Assembly (NCBI RefSeq): GCF_000801105.2
Contig: NC_079514.1
Coordinates: 26,514,293-26,578,292 of the forward strand
Direction of reading: 5' to 3'
Source of the DNA: Raphanus sativus
Taxonomy: Eukaryota; Streptophyta; Magnoliopsida; Brassicales; Brassicaceae
Length of the DNA: 64,000 bases
The position numbers and the translations under genes were made by a program. A model generated the notes under the pieces. It was not told where the DNA came from and did no database searches. It was given only the letters and a program-made list of their open reading frames with translations. Below, piece after piece: positions 1-11,057 of the stretch; position 1 is the first letter of the stretch, and the number at the start of each line of letters is the position of its first letter.

Positions 1-19
1 GAAAACATAAGAATAAATA

Positions 20-2045
20 TAAATCATAATTTAGTAGACTTTTTATTAAGTCTACTTAAAGTTTATGGTTTAGTAGACTTTAGTTGAAGTCTACACTAGC
101 GGAAAATTTTTAGATCTATTAGTGTACATTTAGAAATTTAGAAATTCTTTTTTGTTCTTTAAGTATGAAAAATATATACATTAAAATATGAAATGAGTTT
201 AAATCTAAAAAACTTTAGAAAATATATTTTAAAAGAAAAGATAGTAATAAATTAAAGACATAGTTTTAATATGTAATTTTATTTAAATATAAGTATAAAA
301 CATATTTAAAATCTATAGATGTAAATCTTACATTTTTGGGAGGAGGAGATAACAACCATGGAAAAAAATATCTGCAAAATTAGATAAAATTATTTAAAGA
401 ACATAGGAAAAATTATTCATATTTTTGTAGACTTTCAATGAAATCTACTTAAAATCTTGTGGTTTAATATGAAATCTACTAGCCTTAGCTTATAAGCAAA
501 CTTCATTAGAAGTCTACACTATCTGATATTTTTCAGATCTGGAAAATATGTGTACATTTTTAAATGTAAATCTAGTTTTAAATCTGGAAATACTTCAAAA
601 TAGAATTTATAAGATAAAATAGTAGCAAATTAAATCCACAGAGATTGATCTATAATTTTATTTGAATATAACATATAAATACACATTTAAAATCTACAGA
701 TCTAAAACTTACATTTATAGAGGAGAATATGAAAATCATGAATGATAATACCTACAAAAAAGACAATATTGTGAGAAATAAATAACATAAAATTACACAT
801 TTAAAATCTATAGATCTAACACTTACATTTTTAGAGGAAAAGATGAAAACCATATATAATAATACCTACAAAAAAAGATAATATTGTGAGAAATAAATAA
901 CATAAAAGTACATATTTAAAATCTACAGATCTAAAACTTACATTTGTAAAAGAGATGATGAAAACCATGAATCATAATACCTAATATAACAAGATAATAT
1001 TATGAGAAAGATATGAGAGAAATGAGAGAATTTTAGAGAGAAGGGAGAGAGTTTTAGAGAGAAGTGAGATATGCAGCCATTTTGGAGAGAGGTTGTGTAA
1101 ATTTCATTTATATAGGGAGACAAAAATGAAACTAGGTTAAATTTACGACACTGTAGACTTCTTTTGAAGTCTACTAAAATTAAAATTCTTAGAGTATATT
1201 TTATTGTAACTTAGTAGACCTTTTAGAAAGTTTACTATGATAATTTCATTATTTATTTTTTCTTTATTTTTGATAATTTTTATATATGATTTATTAATTT
1301 TTTTTCTTTATTTTTAATAGTTATAGTATATGATTTTACATTTTTATTCTTAAGGAACTCACTTAATTTTAAAATAATGATATTTTGTAAAAAAATTTAA
1401 AAATGCAAACTGTTCTAAGAAACCCTAAACCACAAAATTCAAACCCTAAATGTTAAGGCTTGGTTTAAATTGAATTAGGTTATAATTTACTTGGTTAAAT
1501 CCGGTTAGGTTAAATTTGATGAGAATAGACCTTAAAAAACAGTTTACACTCACCAAAGTAGACTGATTTGTAAATCTACGAAACCCTAAACCACAAAACT
1601 CAAACCCTAAATGTTTATTTGATAATCAAAAGAGTCTCAATTTTATTGTATCAAATATCAAATTACAAAATATAAACTACTTAGTAATTATATATTAATT
1701 TAAACAAAAAAAAAATCAATCTAAATCTAACCCTGAAGATCTAACCATTAAAGATATAACATGTTATGTGACATTTTGTTACTAAATCATAAACATTGTC
1801 TCACATGGTTACCAAATCAACATATATTCTTTTTAGTTGTTCACTTATATACAAATTTAGTTTATAAACTTTATATTAGCCTTTAAATTGATGATTAATT
1901 AATAATTTCACAAAAAATAATTTTATATATTTTTAAACGTAATTAACTAGATCAAATTAAAATGTAGACTACAAATTAAGTCAACAGTGTAGACTGTGTA
2001 CGACGTCTACAGATATGTAGACTACGTTTGTTATGTGTAGACTTA
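20..2045. repeat. Dispersed inverted motif GTAGACTT / AAGTCTAC in the Helitron
   Basis: The Helitron body carries many copies of TAGTAGACTT and its reverse complement AAGTCTAC, often as facing pairs 10-20 bases apart (around 33-55, 70-97, 428-450, 1150-1175, 1985-2035). The pairs could fold as short hairpins. No coding role is likely. Confidence 0.55.
681..1015. repeat. Tandem repeat, ~115-bp period, three units
   Basis: Three diverged units start at about 681, 795 and 910. Each begins with a form of ACACATTTAAAATCTA, followed by AGATCTAA, ACTTACATTT, a purine-rich stretch ending in GATGAAAA, and AATACCTA. A fourth, more diverged relative starts near 300. They are internal to the Helitron. 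Confidence 0.6.
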
Positions 2046-2555
2046 CGAAGGACAGAACAGTAAAATAACTTTATGTTTTTTTGTTTGGTCACAAGGGCTA
2101 AATAGTAGTTTTAACACCCATTTAGGTTGGGTTTGCAATTGATTGAATATAGGGTTTACTTTTAGGGTTGCAATCAATATTTGAGTTGGTTTTAGCAATT
2201 TTCCCTTCTATTATTGCAAAGTCTTTCTAAAGAAAAGATAATAATACAAGGTTATGCGATACTTCAATGTAAAAAAACTAATATATTTTCATGTATATAT
2301 TCAAATTTTACTTATTTTTGTTAATCTCGAAAGAAATGATGCGCGAATGAAATAAAATTATTATATTTATAAATCTACTCTTCAAAAATGTCATAGAACA
2401 TATCCTAAAATTTACAAAACTCGCTTAAGAAACATAATAGCAGTAAAATCATATATTTAAATTACTATTTCAAATAATAAAAGATCGGTATATATCGATG
2501 GAAAACCCCAAACGAAAAACTTACACAAAAATTATAAAAACAGATACACGACATT

Positions 2556-2570
2556 CCGCGCGAAGCGCGG
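2556..2570 (+). terminator. Helitron 3'-terminal hairpin
   Basis: Perfect 6-bp GC stem CCGCGC/GCGCGG with a GAA loop, ten bases before terminal CTAG. In Helitrons this hairpin marks the end of rolling-circle replication; it is not a transcription terminator in the bacterial sense. Confidence 0.8.
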
Positions 2571-2581
2571 ACCGGTCCTAG

Positions 2582-2901
2582 TATCACATAAAACCCTAGG
2601 ACGAATTGTTCAATAAGTTTGATAGAGATTTGATTTCGACGGAATTAACATCCAGTATCGATCCAGTTTGTGTGCGTGTGGATACCGGTAGATGCACGAC
2701 GTTTAGAATACTTGAAATCTCGATTTGGTTTATTCATCTTTCCGCTGCAAAACATCCAGGTATATTCGAGACTATAAGATCTAGATTTATATCAATATTG
2801 ACATGAGATTCTAGACAAAACAAATTCATAAGTTGATTTATAAATAATTATAAACCGGCGTGAAATTCCATCAGTGGTATCAGAGCCTACTTGTTGAATA
2901 C
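2582..2901 (+). mobile_element. Ty1/copia element G, left part: end of 5' LTR and PBS
   Basis: 2582-2873 is the 3' part of an LTR ending in CA. Its first ~35 bases match the 3' LTR copy at 17289. The rest of this 5' LTR lies left of the Helitron, outside the window. One base after the LTR end is TGGTATCAGAGCC (2875-2887), the standard copia primer-binding site for initiator-Met tRNA. Element A inserted ten bases later, duplicating AATAC (2897-2901). Internal sequence resumes at 12421. Confidence 0.8.
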
Positions 2902-4285
2902 TGATATACCATGGATTTTACCCGTTTTTAATCATGGTATACTAGTATTTTATTATATATTTAATCTGTTTTCTAGCCTGTTAGGTATGTTTTCAGGTTC
3001 AGAAGCATTTTGTAAGAAAGTGATGTTTTTGGAGCATTTTGGAGTGCAAGAGATGATACACCCGAGTTGACCATTCAAGACCAAGTCGGAAGTCAACATT
3101 GCGATTATAATCGATCGATACTCATCAGAGTTGTCGATCGATGTAGCTGAGAAGATCCGCGTACTAGAGGATTATAATCGATCGATACACATCAGTGTTG
3201 TCGATCGATATCGAGGACGAAATGGTTTAGCCGACTACTTCACCAAGACTTCACCAAATTACGAGATTGCCCCTGACGAGTTTTTAACATAATGGAAATG
3301 CTTAAATATTCCTGCTAAGTGTCTTTTGACGGCAACCTTCGAGAGAAGCAAGCTTTTGACAGCTCAAGAGAAAAAGCAGAGAGTGTGAGAGAGAGACTAG
3401 AGTTTTATTTTGTTTTGAGAGATTGGAGAGATTTCTCATCTCCTTTTGTATTTCTACTTATTTCTATCTATGCAATTCTTTTTGAGAGATTGGAGAGATT
3501 AGAGAGATTTCTCATCTCATTGTCATGAATTGCTTAGCTATGTCTGAGTAGTCTACTTGTTAGATCTAGGGTTTAAATAGGTTTGTGGGATTAGCCCCAA
3601 ACTATAATTGCTAAGTTGTGTTACTCATCAAATGGATTGCACCCTATGCTTGTTTTAGATTAGCTAACTAGAACATAGATCACTAGGATCTTTGATTATC
3701 TTGAATTATCCATTTGAACTAGCTTGTCTCCCGTTGAGAAGAGCGACAACTCCTCCTTGAGACCTAGTGTTCATTATCGGTCACGCCTAGGCATATCTAG
3801 AAGCCGTTGATCAATATTCCGACAGGTGAATCGATCGGCGCTGCGAAAGGTGTATCGATCGATATCCCGAAAGGATGTCGATCGACTCTTTTTCTGTGCC
3901 AACATTACGACAGTTGAGGCCAGAGATCTAGATTATTTAACCAGTGATACATGACTAGAGTTAAGCGGCTGAGATCTATAGTATCATGCAACCAACTTAT
4001 TAAAGCATTTATAGAAATTATAATCTCCATTCCTGAATAGAATCCCTATGTCTAGCACTCTTTATCACATTTAAACAACCCATCATATTGTTAGTTAGAG
4101 CAACTACCTTGCTCATTTTAGGAATTACTATTTTTATTTCCATCATTAAAACCAACTTCACCTAGGATTGATTAGTAGATTTTATTTAATTGGTTCCCTA
4201 GCTCCTCGTGATTCGATCCCTAAGTACTACAGCTGCATCTCTTATTTGAGAGAGTAAGCTCTACTGGGTAATTTGAGCACTATCA
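2902..4285 (+). repeat. 5' LTR of element A
   Basis: 1384-bp LTR, TG...CA. It opens with an imperfect inverted repeat (TATACCATGG...TCATGGTATA). It contains several ATCGATCGAT palindromes (near 3110, 3135, 3180, 3205, 3850). Near 3420-3530 a short GAGAGATTGGAGAG stretch is repeated that is single in the 3' LTR; this and scattered substitutions show divergence since insertion. Confidence 0.88.
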
Positions 4286-4289
4286 AATT

Positions 4290-4307
4290 TGGCGCCGTTG
4301 CCGGGGA
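4290..4307 (+). promoter_or_regulatory. Primer-binding site of element A
   Basis: TGGCGCCGTTGCCGGGGA lies four bases after the 5' LTR. This is the PBS form known from Athila-lineage Ty3/gypsy elements, where a host tRNA 3' end primes minus-strand DNA. Element B has the same site with one change. Confidence 0.85.
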
Positions 4308-4399
4308 CCTTTGATCGCCATAAGATTTAATCTTATTAATCTTAGGTTTTTCTTTTTACCCCCCTTTCTGATTAAATTTTTTCTTGTCTTTTCAGGTAC

Positions 4400-6082
4400 A
4401 TGCCCAGCAGTACCAGAAGCAACAGGGGAAATCAACTATTATTCTCAGAGGATCCTGCACACTTGGAACGCTCAATCTGCAAAGACCTACGCTCCGCAAC
4501 AATCGACAGAACCGCAGTACCGTCGACTGATACTCACGTTCAACCGTCGACTGACACTCGACCGATACCGTTCGCCGATCCACATCGTTCGATAATACTC
4601 ACCGTACATCGATCGACACTACTCCGCGAAGCATGGTCGCGATTGTTATCCTCACGCAGGGCGAGAATGGAAACCTGTATGACCAAGATGGTCATCTGCG
4701 TAATGCAACAGGTCAGAAGCTAGATGCACAGGGAAACATAATCCCTGAGCCTGAAGCTGAGGCTACAGGAGAAGCTCAAACACGATCGTTGGCAGACTAC
4801 AATCATCCAGACGAGTACTACACCAACAGATCAGCTATTCGACTTCCAGAGATTTAGAAGCCGAACTTCGAACTCAAGCCTCAGTATTACTCTCTCGTGT
4901 CTCAGATACCTTATTCTGGGCTATCACACGAGCATCCTATGGACCATCTGGAGAGGTTCGAGGATCTTATTGCTGCTATTCGTATGGATGTAGTCCCTGA
5001 GGACTACCTACTCTGCAAGCTCTTCAAATACTCACTGATTTTCGCACTGGCTCAAGCAGCTACCTACAGGATCACTGACATCCTGGGCCGACATCAAAAA
5101 CGCCTTCCTGCGTAATTTCTTTGATGAGGCGCGCACTGAAGACTTAAGGAGAAAAATCGCCACTTTCGCGCAAAAGCCTAGTGAGACTTTTAAAGACGCG
5201 TGGATCAGATTTAAGTTCTTCCAGCGAGACTGTCCACACCATGGATTCAATGAAGTGCAGTTGCTAAGCACTTTCTACAGAGGTATCGCCTTGAGGTATC
5301 AGATGGCTCTTGATACTGCTAGTGAGGGGAACTTCAACACTAGGAATCCAATAGAGGCTGTGAGACTTATTGAGAACCTAGCCAACAGCAGCAGCACCAA
5401 GAACACTGACTCTGACAAGAAGAAATCAGTTGCAGCCATCGGTGAAGACCAAATGAATGAAGTCAGAGCCAAGATAGATGCTTTACATGCATTTCTGGGG
5501 CAGCCAGTCTGCTCAGCTGAAGAAGGAGAGGCTAGAGAAGATGATACAGAGGAAGATGTGAACTACATTGGAGGTACTGGATTTCAGAGATATGGAAACC
5601 AGAATGGAAACATAAACTTTTTTGGCACTGGTCAGAAGATTAACTACAACCAGAGTTCACAGTATCAGATACCCTTCACCAACACAAGAAACTACGACAA
5701 CTCAGCTTACCAAAACCCACCACCACCCACCCAAGAGAGTAAGTTTGATGCCATGATTGATAGAGTTCTGGAAGGTCAGCTGAAGCTTACAGTAAACTTC
5801 AATGGGAAGATTGATTCTGTCTTCAACAATCTGACCACAAGGATAGACACCATTTGCACTCAAGTTAAGAAACTTGAGACACAAATTGTGCAGACTGAAG
5901 ACTCTATCAGGAGGATTGGAACTTCTAAGGAAGTAGGGGAAGGGAATAGGAAACACCACGTGAATGCCATTATAGATGATGATTTCTGGCAAGTGGTGAA
6001 ACAGGAGAAGCTACAAGAAGGAGAAAGTGGAAAGTTCACTAAGTTTCGGTGGATCACAATGGTGTCGATCGACACCAACTAG
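4400..6082 (+). pseudogene. gag of element A (frameshifted)
   Basis: The likely start is ATG 4400 (MPSSTRSN), the same start as in B. An N-terminal region with STDT/SID-type repeats leads to a conserved Retrotrans_gag domain at about 4800-5400: LPEI, then a TAG, KPNFELK, SGLSHEHPMDHLERFEDL, then DEART, CPHHGFNEVQL and FYRGIALRY. The domain would form the capsid of the cytoplasmic particle. Lesions: TAG at LPEI*KP (CAG in B), a short deletion near 5040 that shifts frame before the GEASHWLK block, and a 4-base loss near 6025 before the linker. The C-terminal part is Q/N-rich and then probable coiled coil. No CCHC zinc knuckle is seen. Confidence 0.82.
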
Positions 6083-7140
6083 TCCACATCGATCGACATC
6101 AATGATGTTATTTTCGGATACGACTGCAGATTGCAACGCGGTTTGGATATTGACACATGCTGAATTCACGGCTTCTCATCCATACCCACCCACCCACACC
6201 TACGAAGATATCGACCGACGAGACGAGCCATTCATCGATCGACACAAAGATGAGAAACGTATCGATCGACCCGCACCTCTCACATACCGAGTGCAACTAC
6301 CATCGATAGACAGCAACCGAATCAATGCCCTTAGACCCACACCGAAACCACAAGCTAACCCTACAGAGACTACTGGAAACCCTTTAGACACTACACCTAC
6401 ATCAGAGGGAACTGAAGGAAGAAGGTTAAGGAGTAGGAAGGAGAAGAATCCTAAGAACCATAAGAGGGAAGCTAATGGAAAAGAGATTGATGGTGTCACT
6501 AAGAGAGTTATCAGAATCCCACCAGAGAAACCTTTTGAGGAGGTTTACTTCACAAGCAGATTGTGGATGTTCTTCAGAGAAACAAAGGAGACTGAAAATG
6601 ACATTAGAAAAAGGTTTGACAATGTTAGAGAAGATATGAGGAAAATGATTACTTTGCAGAAGAAGAGTGATCCTGGGAAGTTTGCAATACTCTGTGTAGT
6701 ACAAGGGATTGAATTTCCTCATGCACTATGTGACACTGGTTCATCAGTCAGCATCTTACCAAAGGTCATGGCAGACCATCTGGGCCTGCACGTAGAGCCT
6801 TCACCAGAGATCTTTACATTCGTGGATTACACTTAGAAAAACTCTGGAGGCTTCATCAGAGACCTGGAAGTACATATTGGTAATGCTATCGTCCCTGTGG
6901 ATTTTCATGTCCTAGACATCAAGCTAAATTGGAACTCTTCCCTCTTACTTGGAAGAGCATTTAAGGCTACAGTAAGGGCCATATGTGACATGAACACCAA
7001 CATGATGTGCTTGACTATGATAGATCCAGAAATCCACTACGACCCTGTCAAGCTTAGCAAACCACCAGCCAAATCAGTGGTAAAAGAAGATGATACTGGT
7101 ATCATTGCAGTTTGTCATTGTGAAGTCGAGTACGAGATAA
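6027..7140 (+). pseudogene. Linker and aspartic protease of element A
   Basis: 6027-6560 is a linker with several SID motifs and a basic KRE-rich patch. The protease spans about 6560-7140. It has the catalytic motif DTGSSVSILPK near 6730, a GGxIRDLEVHIG flap-side region and the SLLLGRAF motif near 6945, which fits a retropepsin of the Athila/Ty3 type that would mature Gag. A TAG at 6835 replaces the CAG found in B and C. Apart from that, this frame continues into the post-protease region, so both were once one polyprotein. RT should follow in an autonomous element but does not. Confidence 0.82.
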
Positions 7141-9690
7141 AGTACTCGGGATCGATTAACAGCACCTTAACTTCATCGATCGACACCCGCAAGTCAGAGG
7201 AGATCGACAACAAACATAGATCATCGATCGACAGAGTCGATCTACCAGATCATTGCTACCCGAATTTCGCCATCCCACCCAGCCGAAAGGAAGATGATTA
7301 CTCAGTAAGGAGTTGGGCAGATAGCGGATTTCATGAGAGTTTTGCAGTAGATATAGCCACCTCTTCCTACAATGGAGACCACAGTGAAGAACATGATGCA
7401 GACTACTGGGACGAGAGAGCTTGGGAAAATTACTTGGAGAATGATAGATTTGCAAATCGATTCCAGAAATCGATCGACATTAAGCGCCCACCATCGATCG
7501 ATTATCTATTTCATCCAGCCAAACGACATCGTCCATCGATCGACATAGCCAGTATCACATCGATCGATATTAACCCGGACGACTTAAAGGACAAAATCGG
7601 AATTTCACCGATTAGGGCAACACATGGGTATAAAAGGTTGACAAATCCAGCCACAAAAATTCAAACCTCTAAACCTTCTACCCAGCAGCTTCCAGCACTC
7701 AGAAACTTATCAATGGAGGACTGCAACACCATGAACAATCGATCCAACCGTGCAGCTAGACGTGCACCATCGATCGCCACCACCACATCACCATCGATCG
7801 ACACCTTCAACAGAGCTCAATCTTGATTTCATGAACCTTATGATATCAGGAACGTTTCACTAACACCCGATGAATTTGGAATTTTCAGGGACACAAATGG
7901 CTATGCAAGAGCAATGGATGGAAGAGTTCTGCACATAACCAGAGAAGACATAGCAGACATCCTCCAAGTAGCTAATGGACCAGAAAACCTGTTCACACAG
8001 CAACGTGGCCATCCAGACATCCTAGCTCACGTCCAGGACAACCACCACGTCAACACAAGGGAGGATACAGTTCTTCAACACTTTGGTCAACCCAGGAGTT
8101 CACCATCGATCGACATCGTTTCATCACCATCAATCGACGGCGGATATCCCGGCTCGATCGACAGACCAAGAGTCAGATCGCCCGAGAGACGATTGGAGTT
8201 TGGACGACGTGCCTTCAATACTGATGGATCCAGGAGATTCAAATGGGAAGCGAAAGATGAATATGGTGTCTACAGAGATGAGTGTGGCTATGCTAGAGGA
8301 GTTGATGGTGAAATCATCCATATTACCAAGGAGCAAGTAAAGAGAATTCTGGATAGAGCATCCCTTTTTCACAGAGGTTGCTTACGCCTTCCAGTACACA
8401 CACGCCCTTACCATGCATACATACCACTACCAATACCCTATAGTAGAGAGGAGATAGATGATATGGTGACTGATGTATGGAGAGCTCAGGCACACCTTGA
8501 GGCAAACATGCATACATTGGTGGAAGACACTTTCCAGCCTTTGGATGACAGCTACAAGGATTTCCAGAATGATATTGCTGAGGTAAGAGTGGAGCTTGGA
8601 AATATATTAACCATGCTTGAGAAAGAAGCTATGCCACCAATATCAACCGACAGAGTACCTGCACCATCGATCGACATCGACAAGACTACATCCAAGGACC
8701 GACCAAAATGTTCATCACCTAAGAAAGATGAATGGGAGGTTGCTTACATCAATACACGGATTGGAGACGTCTACAGCCCTCTCAACAACAATGTCGAATG
8801 GTTAAGCAAGAGGATCGATCTTCTACAGAAAGAGCTAGCATCAATTCGCAAGAAAGAACAAGCTAAGAATGCTACTTTTCCATCGATCGACACACAATCT
8901 TCACCGTCGATCGACACAAGGTTCGCAGAACTGGAAGATAGGATGAAAGCATACGTGAAGAAGCATGAAAATTTCCCAGGACACACTGTCACAGCAGCTG
9001 AACGAGCTACAACAAGACATGAGCATAGTTCAAGATCATCTTGGTCTTCGTGACAGAAACGCAACATCGATCGACAGGCCTAGACCAATATCGATCGACA
9101 TCGAGCCACCACCAGCGAGAAGAGCACGCACTACAGCAAAAGTTGATGGGATCAAACATGAGTTGTACGAGGCTATGGATGCTATGGAGAGGAGACTCAA
9201 CAGGACCTGTGATACCATTGACTACACTGTTAACGAACGAGTAAACAACCTATGTAGAACTACTCGCCAAATGAAGGGCAATATACGTGTTCTGCAGTAC
9301 CAAGGACAATGCTCACAATCGATCGACACAGTAGATTCTGAGTCGACCGACAGAACTCTCAACGAAACGACCGACGCGCATCTAATAGCATCGATCGACA
9401 CCGAGTCCTTAGCAAACCGAGATCAGTTTATTCTTGACAGGATCGATGCATTACAGAGTGAGCTGAATGAATTATCCGTATATACCTACCAGACCATCGA
9501 TAGGAAGGTTGGCAACATCGAGTACATTGAAAATTCTGTGAGGAAGCTTCAGGATACAGTCCTCAAGATAGATAAGAAACAACTACGATCAGATGATGCC
9601 ACAAGAAGCTTCGCTGCCACATGGTTCAACAATAGGAGACACAAGATTGATGATTGCTGTCCAGTAATCAGCAGTTTCTGCACCCCCTGA
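7141..9690 (+). pseudogene. Post-protease SID-repeat region of element A (unknown function)
   Basis: About 850 codons in the protease frame, broken only by TGA at 7824-7826 (CGA in B and C) and one frameshift near 8970-9000. Visible parts in order: Ser-Ile-Asp-rich stretches (SSIDT, PSIDI, PSIDY); a motif FGIFRDTNGYARAMDG with following ITREDIADIL (about 7870-7970); a related motif YGVYRDECGYARGVDG with ITKEQVKRIL (about 8260-8360); a conserved block EWEVAYINTRIGDVYSPLNN (about 8730); and heptad-like C-terminal segments (LSQQLNELQQD, ELYEAMDAMERRL) suggesting coiled coils. No membrane segment or signal peptide, so an envelope role is unlikely. I recognise no enzyme. It occupies the place of RT-RH-INT. 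Confidence 0.7.
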
Positions 9691-11057
9691 GTCACACACT
9701 TACCACAGTCAAGCTAAATGACTATAACAAAGCGCTGAGTGGGAGGCAACCCACTATTAGGTTTTCTTTTTTTTTTCTTTATTTTACTTATTTTTCATTT
9801 TTTCTTTTATTTTTCGGATTTATTTTGCTGTTTTTATAAGATCCGAGTAGAATGATGACTATGTCGACCGACATTTACCATTTATATCGCTCGTTACCAC
9901 ACGACCATTACTAACGATCGACGTACATCACTACGAATCGATCGACACCTTGTCGATCAGGTTTAATCATTCTCACTTGTTATATTTATTAATTATGCTT
10001 TATTTTATTTACCTCGCCACCGGCTGTGTTACACTGGGACAGTGTAATTTAAGTCTGTGGGGAGTTTACTAATATGTGTTTTTATTTTGGTTTTTATTCA
10101 AATTGCTTTTCCAAAATTATTTTTCGCATAAGTATTAAATAGGAACATTGATATAGATTTATATTTGATTGTCTGACCACTCTTTAGCACCATTCTAGAT
10201 TACTGATTGCAGATAGTACTAAAGATGCTAAAGTGGATCAACCTGTCATCTATATTCACTAGCTAAGATCGTTTGAAGGAACCAAAGCTGACCTCCAACA
10301 CTAATACTGACTTATTTGCTTGTCTTGGGGCTTGGAAATCACTGGATCGGAATCCTCTTACAAGTCTGGAAGGTAAAAAGTCTGTGTGTTTCTGGTTCCC
10401 TTCCTTCTCTCTCTTCAGCGTCTCGAGATCTAAGTTTATGTTATAAAAGATTGAAATGATTTCTTGAGAGGCAGAGGGGTAGGAGTGTCTCCTGCGACCA
10501 CAGTATTCTAAATCTCAAGGATGATCACACATTGTGGAAACGAGGGATATGTTGAGTACCAAACCCCATTATTCGCTACACTTTGCCAAAAATGTATGAG
10601 TTACAATGCAAATGTCAATGAGATGAACTAGATGACCTATGTGGCATCGAAACCTGTTGAAATTGAAACTAATAAGAGATTCAGAGAAGAGAGATGAGGG
10701 GAGAAAGGGATCAGAGAAGACTACCTGTGTGTTCAGATACTTGTTTGAGTTGAATCCATGTGTCTTTTGATCGATACTCCCACGGTAAAGCCTGCACTTT
10801 TATTTTATGTTAAGAAATGAGGTTAGTAGAGGGGAATGTCAGATGAGATTTGCTAAGTTGTTGACTAGATGAGTTTGGTTGCTAATCTAGGATAAGGCAT
10901 AATGAATTTCTGTGATTAGGATGTTTAGACATGAATTGCAAACCCGTAGAGTGATGACTTCAATATTTTGAATCTTTGAGTTCCTGCTGTTTTCAAACCT
11001 TTTCCAAAGACTACTGTTTTTGCTTGAGGACAAGCAAAGGAGTAAGTCTGGGAGAGT
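9691..11057 (+). other. 3' non-coding region of element A with hairpins and polypurine tracts
   Basis: No ORF. Conserved structures shared with B and C: the hairpin GTGGG-AGGCAA-CCCAC (about 9739-9754); a perfect hairpin TTACACTG-GGA-CAGTGTAA (10029-10047) followed by the purine tract AAGTCTGTGGGGAGTT (10051-10066); and TTTGCTTG-AGGA-CAAGCAAA (11019-11038), followed by AAGTCTGGGAGAGTT. The last tract abuts the 3' LTR at 11058 and is the polypurine tract that primes plus-strand DNA. Confidence 0.75.

Larger units (their letters stand above)
1..2581 (+). mobile_element. Helitron, 3' portion (non-coding, 5' end outside window)
   Basis: The right end has the Helitron signature: a perfect hairpin (stem CCGCGC/GCGCGG, loop GAA, 2556-2570) followed after ten bases by terminal CTAG at 2578-2581, next to a host T. 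The flank after CTAG matches the copia LTR copy at 17288, where the A-T target is uninterrupted, so the insertion site itself confirms the boundary. The body is AT-rich with no credible ORF; no Rep/helicase is visible, so this is a non-autonomous copy or the non-coding part of a larger one. The start lies outside the window, so length and 5' TC terminus are unknown. Confidence 0.78.

Noticed and set aside
938..1123. 61-codon ORF in the Helitron
   Set aside because: Low-complexity Ser/Phe/His composition from AT-rich repeats, no domain, overlaps the tandem repeat.
1422..1625. CCCTAAACC / AACCCTAAA units resembling plant telomere repeats
   Set aside because: Only two short, irregular occurrences within the Helitron, no tandem TTTAGGG array. 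Such units are common by chance and in promoters.
3105..3215. CRISPR-like regularly spaced repeats in the LTR (ATCGATCGAT units)
   Set aside because: Spacing is irregular, units are ~10 bp, and the setting is a plant LTR.
7141..9690. Post-protease region as an envelope-like gene
   Set aside because: Some Athila elements have env-like ORFs, but no signal peptide or membrane-spanning stretch is seen here and the region is in frame with the protease.
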